The notes: generated from the sequence alone by a model not told the origin. A stretch of DNA of 64,000 nt from an uncultured Chloroflexales bacterium (GCA_937902315.1 CALGUG010000044.1:62001-126000); one strand, 5' to 3'; positions 44,168 to 54,055 are shown, numbered from the stretch's first letter. Made by a program: numbers and translations.

Positions 44168-44920
44168 ACGTTTACATCCACATTCCTTAGCATTTGGACG
44201 ACATATTGCAGATCGTACTTATATCGCTACATTGTGATTGAAGTGGAATATATAGCCTCTAGTAGCTGTTGAATGTAACGAAAAGCCTATACAAACAATA
44301 AGAACAAATAAAGAATGTGCTTTTCGTTGTGCTTTTTGTCCCAATTTGCGAGGAAGAATGTTTGGAGAGATGTTAGGCTTTAGTGCTGGCTCCAACATTA
44401 GGATCGGTTATTTACGCTAGTATCGACTATAATTATCGTAGTTCTATAAGTACGATTTGATACCTATCATACCATCATGACAATGAAGTCGAGATTGATT
44501 TTGCATTTATTTTCTGTTAAAAACACTCAATCTTGGTTTATCCCTTTAGGGAGTAGATAAAACGAATTCCAAAAAGGATAAAGCATTCTTGTGATAGAAG
44601 AGCGAAACTTTTTTGCATTTGCTAAGCGTTTTTTTTAGCAACGGATAGCTTTGCTTGCCTATTCTGACGATCCTGTCATATAAGCCCATGAGCGAAAGAA
44701 AGTCTTACGATCGCCTTTGTAGTGCATAGTAATGCCTTTCTTATGACCTACTGCATGTTTCGGCCTTGTCATCTACCGTCTCGCTTCTTGTCAGCCCTCT
44801 GCCACGGAGAACAGGTATTGTAGCCCCATAAGAAATGCACTTCGCTGCTAGTCCTTTGGCAGCTTGAACTAGAAGAGTATGTTCTTTATACAATGGCTAT
44901 ACAATTAAGGAGACCTTGAT
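44168..44920. other. AT-rich 753-bp intergenic region with small inverted repeats
   Basis: No gene or repeat core was found. The region is visibly richer in A/T than its neighbours. It holds inverted pairs AGATTGA/TCAATCT (44493-44533) and TTGCTAA/TTAGCAA (44619-44641). The 3' end contains the promoter of the polysaccharide cluster. Confidence 0.5.
44864..44892 (+). promoter_or_regulatory. Promoter of the polysaccharide cluster
   Basis: TTGAAC (44864-44869), a 17-bp spacer and TATACA (44887-44892, part of TATACAAT). It ends 28 bp before ATG 44921, with SD AAGGAG between. Confidence 0.7.
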
Positions 44921-45871
44921 ATGGCTCGGATGTTGATAGTTGGTTCTGGTATCGTCGGATCGGCAACTGGCAAGGGATTCGCGCGAAAGGGACATGATGT
45001 AACATTCGTTGACATTAACCCTCAAGCAATTGAGCGTCTTAAAGGAGAGGGTTTCAAGGCCGTTTCCTATTCTGATGTAGACTGGAATCAGATCGATATT
45101 GTGCTGGTTGCCGTGTCGACACCGAGCGTCGATGGAAAGATTGTGCTCGACTATATCGAGAGCGCCTGCCGCGATATCGGTAAAGGTTTGGCGAAAACCT
45201 CCAATCGCATCACTGTTGTCATACGAAGTACCGTTCCGCCTACAACAACTGAGCGCCGCTTGACCCCCATTCTCGAGCAAGCGAGTGGTAAGAAGGCCGG
45301 TGAAGACTTCGGCGTCGCCATGAACCCGGAGTTCCTGCGCCAGGTCAGCCACGAACAAGATTTCCTCCGCCCATGGATCACCATTCTCGGCTCGTCTGAT
45401 CGCACTACCGCCGAAATTCTCGACAAGATCTATCAGCCCTTCGGTGCTCTAACGGTACGTTGTACCCCGACCGAAGCCGAGATGATCAAGTATGTCAATA
45501 ACTGCTACAACGCAGTGAAGATCAGCTACTTCAACGAGATCGCTGCGATCTGTAATGCCCTGAACATCGACGCTAATTTGGTCGGTGCGGCCGTCGCTCG
45601 TAGCGCTGAAAGCATGTGGAACCCACTCTACGGCACGCGAGGTGGTGTGCCTTACGGCGGCGCCTGTCTGCCCAAAGACACCGTAGCCTTTATGCAGTTT
45701 GTGCGCGAGAACGGTTTTGAACATCTGATGCTTGAAGCGACCATCGAGACCAACAATCGGCTTGAAGCCCGTGTTCCGGCTGTGGTCGCCCCTCACCTGA
45801 TCGACGATGCGCTTGAGGCGGCTCGCAAAGGTGAGACCCTCAGGGCCGTTAACGAACCTGCTGTTCTCTAA
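44921..45871 (+). CDS. UDP-glucose/GDP-mannose dehydrogenase family protein lacking the C-terminal domain
   Basis: 316 aa with SD AAGGAG. NAD-binding domain: MLIVGSGIVGSATGKGFARK and VTFVDINPQAIERL; then VAVSTPSVDGKI, IRSTVPPTTTER, MNPEFLRQVSHEQDFL, the central helical domain EMIKYVNNCYNAVKISYFNE, and the catalytic cysteine loop YGGACLPKDTVAF. The family oxidises a UDP- or GDP-sugar twice to the uronic acid. Normal members are about 430 aa; this one ends soon after the central domain, with no third (nucleotide-binding) domain and no remnant downstream. It heads a cluster with a hyaluronan-synthase-like glycosyltransferase and mannose-1-phosphate guanylyltransferase. Confidence 0.88.
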   Translation: MARMLIVGSGIVGSATGKGFARKGHDVTFVDINPQAIERLKGEGFKAVSYSDVDWNQIDIVLVAVSTPSVDGKIVLDYIESACRDIGKGLAKTSNRITVVIRSTVPPTTTERRLTPILEQASGKKAGEDFGVAMNPEFLRQVSHEQDFLRPWITILGSSDRTTAEILDKIYQPFGALTVRCTPTEAEMIKYVNNCYNAVKISYFNEIAAICNALNIDANLVGAAVARSAESMWNPLYGTRGGVPYGGACLPKDTVAFMQFVRENGFEHLMLEATIETNNRLEARVPAVVAPHLIDDALEAARKGETLRAVNEPAVL

Positions 45872-45890
45872 AAATAATGGCATTGTGCGC

Positions 45891-45953
45891 CGTGCGTGAA
45901 CTGACACTCTGCTGTGTATCAGGGAAGTGTCGGTTCATGCACGTCGGCTTTTA
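45891..45953 (+). terminator. Long stem-loop terminator between dehydrogenase and glycosyltransferase genes
   Basis: An 18-bp stem (45891-45908 with 45926-45943) with two G-U pairs is followed by TCGGCTTTTAG. It implies that the glycosyltransferase can be transcribed separately. Confidence 0.8.
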
Positions 45954-46094
45954 GTAGAGAAAACTATAGAGCCCATAGCCAAAAGAGTGTCCAATGCCGA
46001 CGCCATCTTGCGAAACGCTCTTTCAGTGTTAGTGACGTTATTCGTTATGTGAGGCGATAACTGAGAATAATGCCCTAACGTGATAGGTTGGATC

Positions 46095-47321
46095 ATGAAC
46101 GATCTCTTGCAGTCTTTTGTTACTGTAATAATGTCTGTCCCTGCACTTATTCCCATCGGAATTTTGGGTTTTGTCCGATGGGGTTTTTGGCTGGCAAAGA
46201 AGATACCTGCCTTGATGTATCAGCCAGTCGAAAATGATTTTCGTTGTACTGCTACTATCATCACGCCTGTCTATAAAGAAGATCCAGTGCTATTTCGGCG
46301 CGCCATTGAGTCCTGGATCGCCAATAAGCCCGATCGTATCATCGCAGTAGTCGATGTAACCGACCAGGTCTGCGCTGAGATCGCTGCTGAATACAGCGAC
46401 CGAGGCGTCGATGTGATGATGATTAATAAACCAGGCAAACGCCCCGCTCTGGCGATGGGCGTCGCCGCTTCTACGACCGACATTGTGGTATTGGTTGACA
46501 GCGATGTGATCTGGGAGCCAGATGTGCTCGCCAAGATCATGATGCCTTTTGCAGATCCATCTGTTGGTGGCGTTGGTACCCGCCAGATTATGTACCCCAG
46601 CGATGGCGAGCGCGCCTTTCTGTGGGAACGCATCGCCGACTACTATCTCGATATTCGTTACCACGATGAGGTGCCAGCTAGTACGATCATCGGTCGGGCT
46701 GTAAGCTGCCTCTCGGGACGTACCGCCGCCTATCGAACCAAGTTGCTTCAGGAGCTAGAAGAGCCCTTCCTGAACGAGACCTTCAATGGTCGCCCCTGTA
46801 TGAGCGGCGACGATAAGCGCTACACCTGCTTGGTGCTGCAATCGGGCTATGCCACCTGGAATCAGCTCAATGCGCGAGTCTACTCGACCTTTAAGCCGAC
46901 CTTTGAAGGCTTCGTCAAACAGCGTATCCGTTGGGCTCGCAATACCTTCCGCTCTGATCTGCGTGCGCTCTGGCAGGGCTGGGTCTGGAAGCACCCATAC
47001 CTTGCCATGGTCTTGATTGACAAAACGATTTCGCCATTCACCCTCATGGTAGGGCCTTTTGTCTTTTTCACTGCACTCTTCTTAGGCCACTGGAAGCTTG
47101 TTATTGCACTCTTAATTTGGTTGCATCTCAGTCGTGGCATCAAAGTTCTGCCCCATTTGCGCCGTGTACCACGCGATATTTTGATCCTGCCGATCTATGT
47201 GTTAGTCACCTACTATATGACTTGGGTTAAAGCGCAAGCGCTCTGGACCATCAACGAGCACAAGTGGTTGACCCGTCCGGTTGAGGTTATCGACGGCGTC
47301 GCGACCCGCGCACCGAACTAA
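46095..47321 (+). CDS. Membrane glycosyltransferase family 2 (hyaluronan-synthase-like)
   Basis: 408 aa from ATG 46095 (a GTG at 46080 is possible). N-terminal membrane helix (about 5-25), a GT-A catalytic domain with TATIITPVYKEDPVLFRRAI, VVLVDSDVIWEP (DxD), the acceptor-site VGGVGTRQIMY, MSGDDKRYTCLVLQSGYATW, and the processivity motif QRIRWARNTF (QxxRW). Then come membrane helices (about 305-325, 330-345, 365-385). This layout matches processive HAS/NodC/cellulose-synthase-like enzymes that polymerise and export a polysaccharide. The donor sugar is not proven; the neighbours suggest a uronic acid or mannose. Confidence 0.88.
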   Translation: MNDLLQSFVTVIMSVPALIPIGILGFVRWGFWLAKKIPALMYQPVENDFRCTATIITPVYKEDPVLFRRAIESWIANKPDRIIAVVDVTDQVCAEIAAEYSDRGVDVMMINKPGKRPALAMGVAASTTDIVVLVDSDVIWEPDVLAKIMMPFADPSVGGVGTRQIMYPSDGERAFLWERIADYYLDIRYHDEVPASTIIGRAVSCLSGRTAAYRTKLLQELEEPFLNETFNGRPCMSGDDKRYTCLVLQSGYATWNQLNARVYSTFKPTFEGFVKQRIRWARNTFRSDLRALWQGWVWKHPYLAMVLIDKTISPFTLMVGPFVFFTALFLGHWKLVIALLIWLHLSRGIKVLPHLRRVPRDILILPIYVLVTYYMTWVKAQALWTINEHKWLTRPVEVIDGVATRAPN

Positions 47322-47455
47322 GATCAAGGAGACTATACGGCTTTTTGATGAGGGTTGAACACATTGTCATGGACTCTATGCCTAAAATCGTTTAAAGTTG
47401 TCTTTGCTCGTAGAGCATTTGGATAAGTCCTGCAATGTGAAAGGTCAGAATATCA

Positions 47456-48526
47456 ATGTATGCACTCATTCTTGCTGGTGGTAGCGGAACTCGACTCTGG
47501 CCCTACAGCCGAAGTGCGATGCCTAAGCAGTTCTTAGCGCTGCGTTCAGAGCGCACCATGCTTCAAGAGACGGTCGATCGGGTGCTGCCGCTGATCTCAG
47601 CAGATAAAATCTATATTGCAACTGGTGAAGCCTACGCTGATGTTGTGGCTGAACAGTTGCCCGATGTGCCGCGTGAAAACATCTTGATCGAACCGGTCGG
47701 ACGCGGCACTGCCCCTTGTATCGGCTATGCGGCGCTTCAATTGCGCAAGCGCGATCCCGAGGCGGTGATGGCTGTGCTAAGCGCCGACCACAGCATCGAG
47801 CGCGCCGAAGTCTTCTGTGCCGCCCTCGCCTCCGCCAGCGAAATCGCTCGTAGTGGCAAGTTGGTAACCTTGGGTATCGCCCCCCGTGAGCCGAGTACCG
47901 GCTATGGCTATATTCACCGTGGCGAAAAGCTGGCCGACTTAAGCAATTTCGAAGCTTACTCGGTGGCTGCTTTTGTTGAAAAACCCGACCGTGCTCGCGC
48001 CGAAAGCTATGTGGCGAGCGGCGAATACGACTGGAACGCTGGTATCTTCATCTGGCGAGCCGATGTCTTGCTGGAGCAATTGGCCCTCTTCCAGCCCGAT
48101 ATGGTCGCTCAGCTTGCCCAAATCGATCTCGCAAGCGGAACACCCGAAGCAAATGAAGTGCTTAACACCGTTTGGCCTAACATTACGAATATAGCCATCG
48201 ACGTCGCTGTGATGGAAAAAACCCAACTGGCCGCCGTTATCCCAGTCGATATCGGCTGGAGCGATGTTGGCGACTGGTCGGCCTTGGCCGATGTATTGCC
48301 GCACGATCAACAAGGCAATGCGGTCGTAGGCCCTCATATCGGCCTAGAGACCAAGAATTCATTGATCTTTAGCCCCCGTAAGCGCATTGTCGCCACCATC
48401 GATGTGGAAGACCTTATCATCGTCGACACCGATGATGTCTTGCTTATCTGTCCCCGCTCTCGCGCTCAGGACGTAAAGAACCTCGTCGCTGAAGTGCGTG
48501 CGAGTGAACATAAAAACAAGCTCTAG
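47456..48526 (+). CDS. manC: Mannose-1-phosphate guanylyltransferase
   Basis: 356 aa. It makes GDP-mannose from Man-1-P and GTP. Nucleotidyltransferase signature LILAGGSGTRLWPYSRSAMP followed by KQFLAL, IEPVGRGTAPCIGYAAL, VLSADHSIE, TLGIAPREPSTGYGYIH, the catalytic FVEKPDRARAESYVASG, WNAGIFIWRA, and IGWSDVGDWSAL. It has no C-terminal phosphomannose isomerase domain, so it is the monofunctional type. It sits between the glycosyltransferase and the TPR protein gene and probably supplies GDP-mannose for the polysaccharide or glycolipid. Confidence 0.92.
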   Translation: MYALILAGGSGTRLWPYSRSAMPKQFLALRSERTMLQETVDRVLPLISADKIYIATGEAYADVVAEQLPDVPRENILIEPVGRGTAPCIGYAALQLRKRDPEAVMAVLSADHSIERAEVFCAALASASEIARSGKLVTLGIAPREPSTGYGYIHRGEKLADLSNFEAYSVAAFVEKPDRARAESYVASGEYDWNAGIFIWRADVLLEQLALFQPDMVAQLAQIDLASGTPEANEVLNTVWPNITNIAIDVAVMEKTQLAAVIPVDIGWSDVGDWSALADVLPHDQQGNAVVGPHIGLETKNSLIFSPRKRIVATIDVEDLIIVDTDDVLLICPRSRAQDVKNLVAEVRASEHKNKL

Positions 48527-48550
48527 GGCTTGTTCGGAGATCAGACCACC

Positions 48551-51112
48551 ATGAGCACAGATTCGAAACCCATAAAAACGAAACCGGTCTATGTTGTAGA
48601 GGGGAAGAGCTTTACGGCCGACCCTCTGCGCAGTAAAGGGCGTACTATTTCGGTTGTGCTACTGGTGATCTTGTTCAGCCTGCTACTCATTTTTGTTTTG
48701 TGGGCCGCCAGTCGCCGCGTCGCTACGTTCTTTCACGAACGTGGCGACGCGCGCTTGCGTGTTGGACAATATGAGGAAGCTATCCCAATGTATAACTGGG
48801 CGACCCTCTTCTATTCGTTCGACTCGCATGCAACCATTAGCCGTGCTAGCGCCTACGAACAGATCGGTGAGTACGAATTAGCTTATCAAGACTATACCCG
48901 TTACATTGAACTCGAACCCGATAACAGCGCTACTGCCTACTATTCGCGCGGTATGCTCGCCAATAAAATGGGCGACAACGAAGGAGCGATCGCCGATTTA
49001 AGTATGGCGCTTGAACAAGATCGCCATCTGGTCGAAGCCTATATCTTGCGCAGTCGCTTGGTGGCGGAAGCGGGCGACTATCAGACAGCCATCAACCAAC
49101 TCGGCTCTGGCATCAAAGCCAACCCCAAAGAAGTCGCACTCTTGATGCAGCGCGGCCTGCTCTACAGCCAGTACGCCGCCTCGGGCAAGCCCTCTGAGCT
49201 GAGCGAGCGTCAATTGCTGCAACGTTCGATCGCCGACTTCGACAAGGCCGCCGAGCTCGAACCATCGAACAGCGAGATCTTTGCGCGCCGTGCTGAAGCT
49301 CACCTAATGGCGCGCAACTATCAAAGTGCAGTCGACGATCTCGAACTGGCCATCCAACACGATCCCGACAATCCGGCTTACCACGAGCAAATCGCTGGCA
49401 TATTCGCCGACCGACGTGACGGTAAACGTGACTACCAACGTGCGATCCAAGAGTATCAACGCGCCATCGAAATCAACCCGAGGCGCATCCATTCCCACAA
49501 CGGCCTTGGGTTGGTTCATATGCGTCTCGACCAGTTCGAGATTGCCTACGCTGATTTCAGCCGTGTGATCGAGCTGGCCGAAGCCGATTACGCCGCTTCC
49601 GATGGCTTTTGGCTGCAAGAGGGCCTGATCAACCGCGCCTGGTCGCTCTCCTCGCAAAAGAACAAGCTCGACGAAGCGCTTAAAGATCTCGATCGCGCCA
49701 TCAGCGTTAATCCCGGCTCGCAACTGGCGGTTAGCGCCTATATCGCTCGCGCTCGCATCTACAGCAAGCAGATGCGCTACGACGAAGCCGATAGCGACAT
49801 CGCTCGCGCCATTACGCTCGATCCTGCCAACGCCGAGCCATACCGTGTGCGCGGCGACATCAACTTGGCGCGTCAGCAGTACGACCAAGCGATCGAAGCC
49901 TATAGCCAAGCCATCAAGCGCCAATCCAGCTTTGGGCAGATCTACCTAGAGCGCGGGCGTGCCTATCGCCAAAAGGGCGATGCTAGCGCCGCTCTCGAAG
50001 ACTTGGGCCAAGCCATTTCGCTTAACCCCAACCTGATCGAAGCCTTCATTCAGCGCGGCCAGATCTATGGCGAACAGCTTCAGTTCAGCGAAGCCCTGCG
50101 CGACCTGCAAGTGGCTCAAGATCTCGACCCCCAAAATGCGCGCGTCTATTCAAGCCGCGCCCGTGTCTACATCGCCAAAGGTGAGAGCGATCTCGCCCTT
50201 CAAGATCTGAGCAAAGCCCTGATTCTGCGCCGTGACGATGTTTCGTCGCTCTTGGCTCGTGCTCGTATCTACGAACAGCAAGGGCGCACTGAGCTGGCCG
50301 AATACGACTACAACCGCGCCGTCAACCTCAAACCGAACGATGTCTCGACCTTGCAGGCGCGTGCCCGCTGGTATCGCAACCAAGGCAACTATCAAGCCGC
50401 TCTAGACGACTGGAGCGCGGCGCTTGCGATCGATCCTAGCTTGATCGATGCCCTTTTAGGGCGCGCTCGCATCTACATCAGCTTGGGTGACACTCAAGCC
50501 GCCATTGCCGATCTCGATCAAGCCAGCAAGATCAACCCCGATAGTATCGAGATCTATACCTTGCGTGCTTCGATCTACGCGGGCGACACCCAAGCCAGCC
50601 AAGCCAACCTCGATCAGGCCCGTGCCAACATCGAGGCCATGCGGCAGCTTGCACCCAACGATGTCGCCAATCTGATGCGGGTCGCTGGCCTTTACGAGAA
50701 GATCAACGATATCGATAATGCCCTTGCGACCTACGATAGCGTGCTCTCGCTCGACCCCACGCTGGTCGATGCCTACTTGCGCCGCGCCGCTCTCTACGAT
50801 AAGCGCTCCGAGATCTTGGCGGCCCTCGAAAACTACAACGCAGCTTCGCAAATCGACGATAGCCGCATCGAGATCTTCCTGCGGGCGGGTTCGCTGCGCT
50901 ACAAGATCAACGAAGACTGGCGCGCCTACGCCAACTACAAATACGCCGCCAGCCTCGATCCCAACGAAGCCCGCGCCTATTACGGTATGGGCCTAGCGCT
51001 GCGCCGCCTCGGCAAGACTCAAGATGCGATTGCCGCCTTCGAGCGCTACCTCGAATTGAAGCCCGATGCCAGCGAGCGCGCCGAACTGCTCGCCTGGATC
51101 AATAAACAATAA
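48551..51112 (+). CDS. Large membrane-anchored TPR protein
   Basis: 853 aa from ATG 48551 (GGAG upstream), 24 bp after manC. One N-terminal membrane helix (about 38-60, ISVVLLVILFSLLLIFVLWA) is followed by a nearly continuous array of about twenty 34-residue tetratricopeptide repeats from residue 70 to the end, for example AYQDYTRYIELEPDNSATAY and AIQEYQRAIEINPRRIHSHN. TPR arrays bind proteins; in polysaccharide clusters they often organise polymerisation or export machinery (as in AlgK/PelB/BcsC-type scaffolds), so this is the likely scaffold of the cluster. It has no signal-peptide cleavage site and no porin domain. The nucleotide sequence shows the expected internal repetition. Confidence 0.88.
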   Translation: MSTDSKPIKTKPVYVVEGKSFTADPLRSKGRTISVVLLVILFSLLLIFVLWAASRRVATFFHERGDARLRVGQYEEAIPMYNWATLFYSFDSHATISRASAYEQIGEYELAYQDYTRYIELEPDNSATAYYSRGMLANKMGDNEGAIADLSMALEQDRHLVEAYILRSRLVAEAGDYQTAINQLGSGIKANPKEVALLMQRGLLYSQYAASGKPSELSERQLLQRSIADFDKAAELEPSNSEIFARRAEAHLMARNYQSAVDDLELAIQHDPDNPAYHEQIAGIFADRRDGKRDYQRAIQEYQRAIEINPRRIHSHNGLGLVHMRLDQFEIAYADFSRVIELAEADYAASDGFWLQEGLINRAWSLSSQKNKLDEALKDLDRAISVNPGSQLAVSAYIARARIYSKQMRYDEADSDIARAITLDPANAEPYRVRGDINLARQQYDQAIEAYSQAIKRQSSFGQIYLERGRAYRQKGDASAALEDLGQAISLNPNLIEAFIQRGQIYGEQLQFSEALRDLQVAQDLDPQNARVYSSRARVYIAKGESDLALQDLSKALILRRDDVSSLLARARIYEQQGRTELAEYDYNRAVNLKPNDVSTLQARARWYRNQGNYQAALDDWSAALAIDPSLIDALLGRARIYISLGDTQAAIADLDQASKINPDSIEIYTLRASIYAGDTQASQANLDQARANIEAMRQLAPNDVANLMRVAGLYEKINDIDNALATYDSVLSLDPTLVDAYLRRAALYDKRSEILAALENYNAASQIDDSRIEIFLRAGSLRYKINEDWRAYANYKYAASLDPNEARAYYGMGLALRRLGKTQDAIAAFERYLELKPDASERAELLAWINKQ

Positions 51113-51137
51113 GCGCTTGCCGATCAGCCAAACAACG

Positions 51138-51168
51138 ACCCGACTGTTCACCCAACAGTCGGGTCTTC
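51138..51168 (+). terminator. Terminator after the TPR gene
   Basis: ACCCGACTGTT (51138-51148) pairs with AACAGTCGGGT (51154-51164) over CACCC, followed by CTTCT. A good stem with a weak T-tract. Confidence 0.75.
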
Positions 51169-51179
51169 TAGTAGAGCGA

Positions 51180-51520
51180 CGATTTAGGCGGAAGCAGATG
51201 TACCCTCCATTCGTTCCCAAGCGCGTCCGCCTACGGCTACCAAATGCTCAACCACCCAGAGCGGCTGCCATTGCGCAGCTATCGCTGCGATCGCTGCTTC
51301 AATCGTTGCGTTTCGCTGCCTTCAGCGCCCATCCTCGATCTACTTGATCGGCTTATTTTTGCTTGCCCTTCGGCAGTCTAGAACGTAACGTGTTTTGCTT
51401 GTGTTTTGGGGGCGGCTTCGATACAGCTAGAAGCTCGTTGTTTTGGAGAGGCTGTTTGTAGCCGTAGGCGGACGCGCTAGCAGCCTGCTTGGGCTTTGCG
51501 ACCTTGCCGCCAAGGCCATA
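51180..51520. repeat. Mosaic intergenic repeats, copies 11 and 12 in opposite orientation
   Basis: Copy 11 has its core at 51223-51242 on the plus strand. Copy 12 has a variant core at 51456-51475 on the minus strand, inside a module bounded by GGCGG (51411) and CCGCC (about 51510). Between them is a region of CGCTGC-like units and a decayed MITE-like module (CCTTCGGCAGTCTAGAACG). The two copies face each other across about 210 bp. Confidence 0.8.
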
Positions 51521-51579
51521 CACGGCACAGGCTTGATATGCGACCGAACAGTTGAGAGATTTTGTGCGCGGCGAGGGCT

Positions 51580-51612
51580 AAATAAAAAGAGCTGCTTGCG
51601 ACCAAGCAGCCC
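51580..51612 (-). terminator. Terminator of the small gene 51639-51962
   Basis: On the minus strand GCTGCTTG-gtcg-CAAGCAGC (51610-51603 with 51598-51591) is followed by TCTTTTTATTT. Confidence 0.88.
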
Positions 51613-51638
51613 TTTATATGGTTTAAGGAGAAAGCCAA

Positions 51639-51962
51639 TTAGCATAAGTAGTATCGTTGAGCTGCCTCAGCCGCATCGACAACCATCTCGATATAGTCGG
51701 TATAGCTTCGGCCGGCGCGCGGAATGACCTGCGTGCCTTGGCCCAGTACCGTCAACGAAAGATCTCCAACCTCGCGCTGGTTTGCGGTGGGGTGGATCAA
51801 AATCGCTTGGCGCGGATTGTCTTTGCGGCGGATCCCCCAGCCGAGCCCTGCTGATACACGCTCGGTCGAGGCGCTTTCCGGTAACTCATTTATAACAAGA
51901 TGCGCTGTGTGTGCCCACAGTAGCCGCCATGTTGTGTCTGTAATCGAAGTACTGGCGAACAT
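51639..51962 (-). CDS. Small orphan protein, function unknown
   Basis: 107 aa. A perfect SD (AGGAGG, five bases before the ATG) and its own terminator support it as a real gene. No signal or membrane segment. It starts MFASTSITDTTWRLLWAHTA, then HLVINELPESASTE, and has a basic-rich beta segment GWGIRRKDNPRQAILIHPTA. It ends with an aromatic helix YTDYIEMVVDAAEAAQRYYL. I recognise no family. It stands alone between repeats and ribF. Confidence 0.7.
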   Translation of the reverse strand: MFASTSITDTTWRLLWAHTAHLVINELPESASTERVSAGLGWGIRRKDNPRQAILIHPTANQREVGDLSLTVLGQGTQVIPRAGRSYTDYIEMVVDAAEAAQRYYLC

Positions 51963-52431
51963 TCTAGCCTCCTAGGGATCTGGCTGACCCTCTCCTTGAA
52001 ATTCTCATATAATACAATTGTAATATAACATTAAACAGTATGTTACGTAACCATGACTATGGTCTAGCAGCGACTAGGCCATTTGGGGTCAGCCAAATAG
52101 GTGTAAAGATCGCTTACAAATGCGGAATTTTTTAAATGTTTCTTAAGAAACCACGGCGAAAAAACCCTCTAGAGGCAGCCTGAAATTCCTTGGCAAATAA
52201 CAAAAATGTTATGAATCTGTTTCGCTAAGGAGCATTATGGAGAGCAGCTATGGGGAAAATGAGGAAGGCTGGGGCCGCTATCTGCGTTCAAACTATTCGA
52301 CTTCAAAGTGAACGTTTGAGCATCAAAGGCGTCCCATTGGGATGGATAGGGAAGAGGGCAGGTCGCAGATAAGGCGCTATAAGCTGAATAGGTTCAGCAC
52401 GCTTCTCTGCGACTTGAGCCACTACGCTGTT
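51963..52431. other. AT-rich 469-bp intergenic region
   Basis: No gene is supported. An AT-rich patch at about 52005-52040 contains the palindrome TACAATTGTA and is a likely promoter zone for the small gene on the minus strand. The rest shows nothing notable. Confidence 0.45.
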
Positions 52432-53361
52432 CTATTGGGTTTGTCGAGCAAATATCTCTCGCGCTGTCTCTACATCCTTTCTGATTTGGGCGATCAACGC
52501 ATCGATCCCCGCAAAACGCTGTTCGTTGCGAATGCGATCGATAAACTCAAGCCGAAGCACTTTGCCGTATAAATCGCCATCAAAATCGAGCAGGTGCGCT
52601 TCAACAGTGCGTTTTAAGCCATCAAAGGTTGGGCGTTTGCCAATGTTGGTAACGGCTTGGTGACGCTGCCCATCGACCGTCACATAACAGGCATACACAC
52701 CATCTGCAGGCAAGATATGGTTTTCGGCAATGGAGAAATTGGCGGTTGGGAAGCCGATCGTGCGCCCGCGCTGATCTCCTTGGATGATTTTGCCCTCTAA
52801 CCAATAGAAGTGGCCTAAGAGCGGCACTACGTCGGCTACTTGGCCGGCTTGCAAGGTTTCACGGATACGCGATGAGCTTATGACTTGATCCCCGGTCAAG
52901 ACCTGTGCCACTGTTCCCACGCTGTAGCCCAATTCTTGGCCGATCTCGCTTAGGCGAGCGAAGTTGCCCTCGCGGCGTCGCCCCAGCGCGAAGTCGTGAC
53001 CGATCCACAGCTCTTTGAGCGGCAGGGCGTGTTTGATCTGGCGCATGTAGTCCTCCGCAGGGGTCGACATAACCTCGCGGTTGAAGGGTGCCACAACCAG
53101 AATATCTGCGCCTAAGGCTTCGATCAGTTTGCTGCGCTCTTCAATGCTCGAAAGCAGCGGAATCGGATTGTCTGGCCTAATGACCGTGTTGGGATGCGGA
53201 TCGAAGGTGATTACTGCGCTGGCATAGCCTAAACTCGCGGCTCGCTCGACTGCAGTCGTGATAAGGCGCTGATGGCCTAAATGAACGCCATCGAACACGC
53301 CGATGGTGAGAACAATAGGAACGCTCGATAAAGGTTTATCAAGTGAATCTGCAAGTAGCAC
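52432..53361 (-). CDS. ribF: Bifunctional riboflavin kinase / FAD synthetase
   Basis: 309 aa from GTG 53361 with SD AAGGAG eight bases upstream. The N-terminal FAD synthetase (nucleotidyltransferase) domain has LTIGVFDGVHLGHQRLITTA, the FDPHP strand VITFDPHPNTV, LWIGHDFALGRRREGNFARL and SSSRIRETLQAGQV. The C-terminal riboflavin kinase domain has GHFYWLEGKIIQGDQRGRTI, GFPTANFS, GVYACYVTV and VEAHLLDFDGDLYGKVLRLE. It makes FMN and FAD from riboflavin. Both active sites look complete. Confidence 0.95.
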   Translation of the reverse strand: MLLADSLDKPLSSVPIVLTIGVFDGVHLGHQRLITTAVERAASLGYASAVITFDPHPNTVIRPDNPIPLLSSIEERSKLIEALGADILVVAPFNREVMSTPAEDYMRQIKHALPLKELWIGHDFALGRRREGNFARLSEIGQELGYSVGTVAQVLTGDQVISSSRIRETLQAGQVADVVPLLGHFYWLEGKIIQGDQRGRTIGFPTANFSIAENHILPADGVYACYVTVDGQRHQAVTNIGKRPTFDGLKRTVEAHLLDFDGDLYGKVLRLEFIDRIRNEQRFAGIDALIAQIRKDVETAREIFARQTQ

Positions 53362-54055
53362 CGTAAGGCTCCTTATTCAGACAACGAATAGACATACTAA
53401 AGGCTCACTCTCTTAGCCAAACTACCTCGTCTTTTTTGCACGCCACGAGCGGTCTAGTCGCCTCACAGGCTAAGAGAACGATGCGGGGGCGATTTCAGTT
53501 CTCGTCTACAACGAAGAAGCTGTTTGTAGTATACGATAAGGCGCCATAATGAACAATGCAGCCATAAGGGTAGCTTAGTTTGCCCAAAAGTCTGAGATAG
53601 TACGCTTTTTTAGCGTTTTATTTACACTTTAAGATTGATTTGACGAGTATAATAGTTTATATTTCAATCGTTTATTATGTATGAGCTGTTTCACGACGCC
53701 TCATACCGATTGAATAAAGGGAGATCGATCTTAACAAACCTTGGCATAGCTTTTGGAGTTAGGAGAAAGCAATATATGCATGCCAATGCCATAAAAGGAC
53801 TCTCTCTGCCATGCATATGCTTTCAGTGCTTCTGCACATGCTTAGAATCAGGTACTAGTACGAAACAGGACAAAGGACACCTTTACGTATTAAAATCTAG
53901 GTATAAAACATGCTCAATGAGGAGAAACTAGACGTTCTGGTAGGTTCCGCGTCGATGTGAAACCCTTGCGTTTTACACATGAACGACGTATAATGAACCC
54001 AAGGTTACCAGGCGCACCTTTCCCTCATGGGGACCTTCTGCTCCGAGGATCGCGC
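53362..54055. other. Leader region upstream of rpsA, 694 bp without a supported gene
   Basis: A -10-like TATAAT (53648-53653) and an imperfect hairpin around TATGCATG/CATGCATA (53774-53818) are visible. Either the S1-like gene has a long leader, or another promoter lies closer. An open frame at 53677-53931 has no SD and no sensible composition, and was not called. Confidence 0.4.

Noticed and set aside
44168..44920. AT-rich region as a replication origin
   Set aside because: No cluster of DnaA boxes was seen and dnaA/dnaN are not near.
53677..53931. Open frame in the rpsA leader
   Set aside because: No SD, Cys-rich unstructured product, crossed by the TATGCATG hairpin.
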